Shown one piece after another: positions 57,690 through 64,000 of a stretch of 64,000 bases of DNA. Position numbers and translations under genes: made by a program. Origin of the DNA: Amyelois transitella (lineage: Eukaryota; Arthropoda; Insecta; Lepidoptera; Pyralidae); NCBI RefSeq assembly GCF_032362555.1, contig NC_083527.1, positions 930,001-994,000 of the forward strand, given 5' to 3'. Under the pieces are notes generated by a model. It worked only from the letters and a program-made list of their open reading frames with translations. It searched no databases and was not told the DNA's origin. Every line of letters begins with the position of its first letter. The stretch's first letter is position 1.

Positions 57690-58034
57690 AAATGCATGAA
57701 TGCAACATGGAATGGCATGTGTTTTAAAAAGTTCTTGAAACAACCTTTTTTATATATAAAAAGTTTCATAAATATTCCTTAAACTTAAAAAAAGAGTAGG
57801 TATCCTTTGTATAAACCGCTGTCTTGTATTTCTTTGGAAAATACCTCATCCCCGCCACTTCTAGCGCTGACACACTTTCGCTGACTTGTTCGAAGTTACA
57901 ATTTAAATACGAAGACAGAGGTTTTTTTCTCCGATTGTAAATAGTAAAACCATATTAAACATCACGTGGTTTTACGTTTTACGGGGTGGATATAGCCTCA
58001 CCTTAGTCGAAGGCCACGTTCAGCTGGATGACTT

Positions 58035-58345
58035 ACATACATATTATATACATATGGTCACGTCTATATCCCTTGCGGGGTAGACAGATCCAACAGCCTT
58101 GAAAAGATTGAATGGCCACGTTCAGCTATTTGGCTTAATGATAGAATTGGATGACTTAATGATGGAATTGAGATTCAGATATTGATAGGTTGGTAGCCCA
58201 TCATTTACAAGTGTAAATAAATTACACACGGGACAAATTACACAGATCCAAGCCATGCTATTTAATTTCATAAAAGAATATCAGCTGATTACGTAAAGTT
58301 CCCTAAAACCAGCCCTTCGCCTATAAGAAGAATCAAAAGTAAGAC
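58035..58345 (-). mobile_element. SINE-A interrupted by the short repeat at 58203-58310
   Basis: Tail and body to 58202, resuming at 58311 with CGCCTATAAGAAGAATC. A duplicated ATGATAGAATTG block occurs inside. Confidence 0.65.
58203..58310 (+). repeat. Short repeat inserted in a SINE-A copy
   Basis: Flanked by AGCCCATC (58195-58202) and AGCCCTTC (58311-58318), a probable 8-bp target duplication inside SINE-A sequence. This suggests a small DNA element. Confidence 0.65.
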
Positions 58346-58489
58346 TTTATCTGAATCGACTATTACAATTTACACGAGAATAGAAGCAGATAGCGTATTT
58401 TATGTTTATTTTTGAAGTTGAAGGACATTTTCTACACCCAAAGTCTTACGTTTCATTCAATTTTGGGAAGGATGTAATAGTAGGAAGTT

Positions 58490-58632
58490 GGTTAACGGTC
58501 AGGTCAAGATTACTCGAAATCGAGTTGGCATGAAGAGAGTTATGATTGTTGATGTAGCAAAACAACATATCGTGGTAAGTGGAAAGAAGAAGTCTCTGCT
58601 TACCCCTTAGGGAAAAAGACGTGTTTTATATA
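58490..58632 (+). mobile_element. LINE-B 3' fragment
   Basis: GGTTAACGGTCAGGTCAAGA through ACCCCTTAGGGAAAAAGACG; the tail has decayed to TATATTTATATA. Confidence 0.55.
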
Positions 58633-58639
58633 TTTATAT

Positions 58640-59682
58640 ATAAGGTTAGTACTAGTATTCATGTCACCGGACGGAACTAAATTTCATATTATTTAACATT
58701 GACCATTATTACATAAACTTGTGTGCCAGATTAAATGAGTTTTTTTTTCTTCAACCAACCTCAATGTAGGTAACCGCACTGCCTACCAGGGCGGCATGAC
58801 TCGCGCGCAGTTACGCAACAAACCACTCTCACTTTCGCGTGCTGAGGCCGCGAGCTTTGATTTGTTCTAATGCCATCAGTTAGCTGCTCGCGTGTTATGT
58901 TATCCTGGTACTTTGTGCCAGTTATACCTAGCGAGCAGGAAGATTTATATGGGATACATACAGTAATATAATTACGTCTTTATTCCTTACGAGGAAGTCA
59001 GAGCCATTAGTTTCGAAATTAGTGAACTTTTTTAGCCTGCTGGCTCTGTCTGTCCACCCCGTATTCTGTGAATATAAACTTGGTATGTACAAAAACTGTG
59101 ATGATACAGCTTTCTTTTTATCGGTTTTTTTAAATTCATACCTTTTTGTTATGTTATGTCTGTTAGTTTAATAGATATGTCAGAATTTTGGCCCGGTAAG
59201 GAGCGATTATGCTTTATATGCATCATTATCTTCGTTATTACATCACATTAATCAATTTGAATAAAAAATCGATTGAATCTTTTGATTTGTTTTTTTAACA
59301 GAGAGTGTAAAATATAGACTCTGCCTATCCCTCCTGAAAGTAGGAATGAATGTTATGTAAGGAAGCACATAAAAGATGGTATTCCGAAATTTCCACATCA
59401 ATTTAATTGTTTAAAAATACTATATCAACCTAAATTTTCCGCCTTTTTATTTACAAATAAATTTGAAAAAAGAAAACAAATATAAACATATAAAGGGCTC
59501 GACATAACTAAACCCATAAACAAATCCTTATAAGGAAAACATATTCAACTTTCGCTGACTTTAAGTCACGTTTTTGAGTGACGCGCAAATGTGGCATGAA
59601 TTTAAAATAGGTATTATAATATACCGATTTTTCTAAACACTATTATGAAAACATATGGATTTTTCTTTCGACAAAAACTTTC
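58640..59682. other. Intergenic; nothing recognised
   Basis: 58740-58870 is GC-richer and unassigned. 58955-59060 is a worn SINE-A remnant. Confidence 0.35.
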
Positions 59683-59928
59683 TGCCGTGTGGTTCCCGGC
59701 ACCAATAGAAAAAGAATAGGACCACTCCATCACTCTCCCATGGATGTCGTAAAAGGCGACTAAGGGGTAGGCATATAAAATTGGGATTTTTCTTTTAGGC
59801 GATGGGCTAGCAACCTGTCACTATTTGAATCTTAATTCTAACTTAAAGCCAAATAGCTGAACGTGGCCTATCAGTCTTTACAAGACTGTTGGCTCTGTCT
59901 ACCCCGCAAGGGATATAGACGTGATTAT
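59683..59928 (+). mobile_element. SINE-A, full body, tail lost
   Basis: Good head and hairpin; ends at GACGTGATTAT. Confidence 0.8.
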
Positions 59929-60011
59929 CAATCCTATAAAACGGACTCATAGGGAGGCGTTACGAAAACTATAAATTATACAATAGTTTCTTAACTTTCC
60001 TCAGTTAATTA

Positions 60012-60112
60012 TCCATTATAAAGCCATACAGCTGAACGTGGCCTTTCGGTCTTTTCAAGACTGTTGGCTCTGTCTGCCCGCATTAAATGTAGACGTGATT
60101 ACATTTATGTAT
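60012..60112 (+). mobile_element. SINE-A 3' half
   Basis: AAGCCATACAGCTGAACGTG through AGACGTGATTACATTTATGTA. Confidence 0.6.
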
Positions 60113-60429
60113 TAACAATCCAGTTGCCAATATGTGCAGGTTCCCCACAATGTTTTCCTCGACGTAAGAGTATCTGTCAGAAAAAGACTAAAAAACTTAC
60201 ATGACGTCGAACTGATATTCAACATCTTATTCATAAGAAATTTCATCTTGAGAAATCTTATTCATCAGAAAATTCATGGCGTATTACATTATAATTTTTT
60301 TAATTGAGTTGTTAATCTGTTAAATACTGTATGAAAATCATTAATTTTATTCTTATTCCCTTTTTTTACGTAGACAATATGAATTCGTCCACGATTCAGA
60401 TGTAAGATCTATATTTGCAAATTGACGTC

Positions 60430-60555
60430 CGGTGAAAATGTTGCAGTGTGGTTTGTTCCGCCGCTTCTTCAACACATGCACTTTAGAAGCGTTAGTAGGT
60501 ATAATTAGACTTAAGTTATGTATGTTGACGTCAACAAGTGATACCTTGTATCCAA
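60430..60555 (+). mobile_element. Diverged LINE 3' UTR fragment
   Basis: Shares TTGCAGTGTGGTTTGTT, GCTTCTTC and GACGTCAAC spaced as in the 9.2 kb LINE 3' UTR. Confidence 0.55.
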
Positions 60556-60889
60556 TTTTTTTTATATATCCATTTTATTCTATTCTAAATATATTAGCAA
60601 ACTTGCAAAAAGCTCGTTGATGTCTTATCAAGGAAAGTAAAGAGGAGGTTTTGTGTTGCGAAATTTTAAGAAACATTAATAGCCTTTTTTAAGCTATACA
60701 ATTTTTTAAAGCAATCTATGAGATTACAACTTTTGCTCGTAGAGGTATTACATGCTGGTTAATTAATAGCTAAGAATAAATGTAGTGTGTATCAACTCCT
60801 CTTGCGGTGCAGATTGAAGATTTAATAGTAAAAGACGGCTAATAAACTTGTGATACTTGTTGTAGGCAATAGGCTAGCAACCTGTAAAA

Positions 60890-61021
60890 ACCTAGCTGTA
60901 TGGCTTAATGATGGAATTGAGACTCAAATAGTAACAGGTTCTAGCAATCTGTCGCCTTTTACGACATCCATGGAAAGGAGATGGAGTGGTCCTATTCTTA
61001 GGTGCCGAGAACCACACGGCG
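60890..61021 (-). mobile_element. SINE-A fragment with internal deletion
   Basis: Body joined to the head GTGCCGAGAACCACACGGCGC. Confidence 0.6.
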
Positions 61022-61074
61022 CTTGGAGAGCACGAGAAATATATATGTATTTATTATTTATCCCATTTATTCTT

Positions 61075-61192
61075 CTTTAAGGCGATGGACCTGTCACTAT
61101 TTGAATCTCAATTCCATCATAAAGCCAAACAGCTGAACGTGGCCCTTTTCAAGACTGTTGTCTCTGTCTACCCCACACGGGATATAGACGTG

Positions 61193-61196
<4 letters not shown>
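61075..61196 (+). mobile_element. SINE-A 3' half whose tail became (TA)n
   Basis: AGACGTGATTG leads directly into the dinucleotide tract at 61197. Confidence 0.65.

Positions 61197-61270
<74 letters not shown>
61197..61270. repeat. (TA)n microsatellite
   Basis: About 37 TA units grown from a SINE-A tail. Confidence 0.95.
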
Positions 61271-61283
<13 letters not shown>

Positions 61284-61536
61284 ATAATTAAGCCGTTGAA
61301 CGCGGCATTCTGTCTAACCTGTAAGGGATAAAGACGTGAATATCTAAGCATGTATATAATATTTATCCCACTTAGCAACTGGATGAGTGTTGCTCAATGA
61401 TTCAACATCTAGGAATGCATTCTTCGTGCTAACCACTCACAATTGCATCACGCCCAAACACTTCTGTATGTTTACGATGTCCATGATTAGATTTCAACAT
61501 GTCAAGTGACTATATTCCTGTGGTGCAGCGGTTGAA

Positions 61537-61797
61537 TGCCGTGTGGTTCCCGGCACCAATACAAAAAAGAATAGGACCACTCCATCTCTTTCCCATGGAT
61601 GTCGTAAAGGGCGACTAAGGGATAGGCTTACAAACTTGGGATTCTTTTCTAGGCGATGGGCTAGCAACCTGTCACTATTTGAATCTCAATTCTATCATTA
61701 AGCCAAATAGCTGAACGTGGCCAGTCTTTTCAAGACTGTTGACTCTGTCTACCCCGCAAGCGATATAGACGTGACCGTATGTATGTATGTATGTATG
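61537..61797 (+). mobile_element. SINE-A, full length, inserted in a tRNA-headed SINE
   Basis: GTTGAA precedes the head and recurs shortly after the tail (61803-61808). The flanks TGGTGCAGCGGTTGAA and GAAGAAGCC...GGTTCAATTCC together form a tRNA-like A and B box. Confidence 0.8.
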
Positions 61798-61799
61798 CA

Positions 61800-62092
61800 A
61801 CAGTTGAAGAAGCCACATAATAGGTTCTTGGTTCAATTCCCAGTCTTCTTCATTCTAGAATATGTTCTCTACAGAGGAACCTAGAGTGCGCTTTGTTAGC
61901 AAGAAGCGACTCAAATCTGCAACTTTTAACTCGTATTGGATCACTGTAACATATCCAGTTGCCTGAATGTGCAGGTTTATTCACGAACTTTTTTTACACG
62001 GAAATTTCTTGATATAAAACCTGTCTTTTCAAGTTTAGGATTATGGTCAAAGACGAACCCCGGGCTCCTCTCTAGAGAGGTAAGGGTGTTAC
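61800..62092 (+). mobile_element. SINE-D, diverged, split by SINE-A
   Basis: tRNA-like head begins before 61537; the body has CCAGTTGCCTGAATGTGCAG and CCCCGGGCTCCTCTCTAGAG. Confidence 0.6.
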
Positions 62093-62354
62093 ATACATAC
62101 ATACATATGGTCACGTCTATATCTCTTGCGGGGTAGAAAGAGCCAACAGTCTTGAAAAGACTGAATGGCCACGTTCATCTATTTGACTTCATGATAGAAT
62201 TGAGATTCAAATAGTGACAGGTTGCTAGTGCATCGCCTAAAAAAGAATCTCAAGTTTGTAACCCTATCCCTTAGTCGCCTTTTACGTCATCCATGGGAAA
62301 GAGATGGAGTGGTCCTATTCTTTTTTTTTCGAATGGTGCCCAAAAACACACGGT
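62093..62354 (-). mobile_element. SINE-A, full length
   Basis: (CATA)3 tail at the left, altered head GGTGCCCAAAAACACACGG. Confidence 0.75.
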
Positions 62355-62487
62355 TGCGTAACATATCAGTTTTAGTTGAATCTAACCCATACCCAGATCA
62401 TGGTTACACATCCAGTTATATGAATGACCTTTTACAGTATGTTTTCGGTAAGCATTCAAACTAGTGTTTTGTTCACGGGAATTTCTT

Positions 62488-62600
62488 CATGAATGTTTAT
62501 CTATAAGTATTTATGATAAAAAATATAGTATCTTTGAATTAGTATCGAACTCACTTCGAAGCTAACTCAATCTGTGAAATTTTCTTGTAAATGTTTATTT
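62488..62600 (+). mobile_element. SINE-C 3' fragment
   Basis: GTTTATCTATAAGTATTTAT through TTCGAAGCTAACTCAATCTG. A smaller scrap lies at 44583-44615. Confidence 0.6.
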
Positions 62601-62697
62601 GTTATATCTAATCCAGAATCTTTGTAAAAAGCGCACTTTTGGCTCTTCTCTAGAATGAGCATTCTACCGGGATAAACACCAGGATGATCAAACCGAC

Positions 62698-62902
62698 AAA
62701 CGGACTAAGGGATAGGCTTACTAACTTGGGATTCTTTTTAGGCGATGGTTTAGCAACCTACTCACTATTTTCACTATTTGAATCTCAATTCTATCATTAA
62801 GCCAAATAGCTGAACGTGTCCATTCAGTCTTTTCAAGACTGTTGGCTCTGTCTACCCCACAAGGGATATAGACATGACCATAATGTATGTATGTATGTAT
62901 AA
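62698..62902 (+). mobile_element. SINE-A, head missing
   Basis: CAAACGGACTAAGGGATAGG to (TATG)4, with TCACTATTT duplicated. Confidence 0.7.
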
Positions 62903-63429
62903 TCAAACCCTCTTGGATCGCAGACGAGCCTCCTCCTCTCCAGGTCAAATTCCAGGTGAAGCAACTTTGTGTACCAGGAGAACATAGCCTATAGTAAGTA
63001 CCCAATGGTGATGTCTGGTAGCGCACCACGACTGGGTTACTGGCGCGGTTGCGTAACATACCACTTTCAGCTGTCGCTCGCCTACTTACCCACTCATTGA
63101 GACAGTGCGGCGGTGTGCATTGGCCGTTTTTTAACCCTTGAAGAAAGGAGGGTTCTTCATCTAATTACGAGGTCCAGTGGATAATGAATAGTTTTTTTTA
63201 TTATAATTATAAATATTTTGGGTTTAGTTAAGTCTAATTTTATTTATGTTTATTTGATTTTTTTAATGAAGACACTGCTTGTAATCGGGAATACGCCGAG
63301 ATAACAGAGAGCTTCGAATCAAATTACAATTATCTGTCACCGAGTGACGGTAATCGCTATCTAACCTGTTTTATTTATAAATAGTACATCGCTTAAGTTT
63401 TAAATCAGTTACATGAATGTGTAATATGA
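62903..63429. other. Intergenic; nothing recognised
   Basis: 62910-63130 is GC-richer and unassigned; the remainder is AT-rich. Confidence 0.35.
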
Positions 63430-63565
63430 GATAACTGCAAAGTATGCGGAGGTCAGATGGGAAGTCAGATGGCTTCGTGTAAAAACTTTCATGGTCCTAG
63501 GCGCACCCCAGTCTCCAGCCAGAAAGGTGACATCCGGACCAATATCAGGGTGATAATGACTCCTC
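63430..63565 (+). mobile_element. SINE-D 3' part
   Basis: GCAAAGTATGCGGAGGTCAG through CCGGACCAATATCAGGGTG. Related scraps lie at 18066-18160 (plus) and 29030-29185 (minus). Confidence 0.55.
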
Positions 63566-63627
63566 CGATATAGGATTAAGGGTTAGCATTTTAAAAAATT
63601 ATAGAAATTCTTTATTGCACCAAGAAA

Positions 63628-63790
63628 GGTAAAGGGTCAGGTCAAATTACCCGAAACCGCCGAGCTTGCACGAAGAGAGTTATGAATGTGGATGAAGCGA
63701 AGGAAGTATGCAGAGATCGTGGCAAGTGGAAAGAGGTAGTCTCTGGCTACCCCTCCGGGAGAGAGGCGTGATTTTATGTATGTATGTATG
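63628..63790 (+). mobile_element. LINE-B 3' end (best copy)
   Basis: This is the last part of a LINE reading frame: [20 protein letters not shown], then EVVSGYPSGREA and TGA, followed within a few bases by (TATG)n. It is the model for the other LINE-B pieces, all 5'-truncated. The clade is not assigned. Confidence 0.65.
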
Positions 63791-63861
63791 CACCAAGAAA
63801 GAAATAATCAGGACGTCAAAAAAAACAAAACCCCGTTAATCGTTTAATTGTGAAATTGACG

Positions 63862-64000
63862 TTGTTGAAGAAAATGCTGCAGTGCAGTTTGTTACCACTA
63901 CTTCTGCACTGACGCCTTGGAAGCGGCAGTAAACTTAGTTTTAAGTAATTTATTTGACGTCAACCAATGTTGTTAAACCGCACGTTTTGACAATTATTAA
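63862..64000 (+). mobile_element. LINE 3' UTR copy cut by the window end
   Basis: Close match to the 3' UTR at 9200-9420 (reverse), including the GCAGTGCAG...CTGCACTG hairpin. It is 5'-truncated near 63862 and its tail runs off the window. Confidence 0.8.

Noticed and set aside
60986..61378. Open frames of about 100 codons on both strands
   Set aside because: They read through the (TA)n tract (poly Tyr-Ile) and SINE-A sequence.
1..64000. CRISPR arrays, operons, prophage or bacterial insertion
   Set aside because: The direct repeats are (TATG)n tails and dispersed SINEs with no spacer structure, and the genes have spliceosomal introns.

Overview
The window is eukaryotic nuclear DNA from an insect, most likely a moth or butterfly. 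It is AT-rich and gene-poor. Its coding exons are split by short GT-AG introns, it carries four-exon insect gustatory receptor genes, and it is saturated with Helitrons, LINEs and microsatellite-tailed SINEs of the kind common in Lepidoptera. There are no operons, ribosome binding sites or CRISPR arrays. The species cannot be named from the sequence.

Layout. 1-29.6 kb is almost entirely repeats. It includes a 5'-truncated jockey/CR1-like LINE (about 9.2-13.57 kb, minus strand) cut by a Helitron at an exact A/T dinucleotide (11083-12418). 29.7-33.4 kb holds a complete seven-exon trypsin-like serine protease gene (plus strand, 513 residues by my splicing) with a long acidic pro-region and a charged C-terminal extension. 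Just downstream and convergent is a possible two-exon gene for a small secreted peptide (33784-35050, minus). 35.7-49.2 kb is a gustatory receptor (Gr) cluster. Gr-A (minus, 35755-38366) is intact with four exons and 383 residues. Gr-B (minus, 39854-42282) lacks a recognisable third exon. Gr-C (plus, 43832-49177) has a second exon whose only visible donor is out of phase, and a 3 kb second intron filled by a DNA transposon with GGGCG repeats and a dead Tc1/mariner copy. 49.5-50.5 kb is another terminal-inverted-repeat element. A single well-preserved 5S rRNA gene lies at 51351-51469. The rest, to 64 kb, is repeats.

Repeat structure. One SINE-like family (SINE-A, about 260 bp, head GTGCCGTGTGGTTCCCGGC, tail (TATG)n) is present in more than 50 full or partial copies on both strands, several with clean 7-14 bp target duplications. 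Its last 40 bases resemble the 3' end of a LINE family (LINE-B) seen here only as short 3' fragments, which suggests that LINE-B supplies the machinery that moves SINE-A. tRNA-headed SINEs (SINE-C, SINE-D), four Helitron-like families (TC...CTAG ends between A and T) and two inverted-repeat DNA elements make up most of the remainder. SINE and LINE fragments sit in nearly every intron of the protease and receptor genes, in places within 30 bases of a splice site.

All splice models were read by eye from GT/AG signals, phase continuity and family resemblance. Nothing was aligned or searched.
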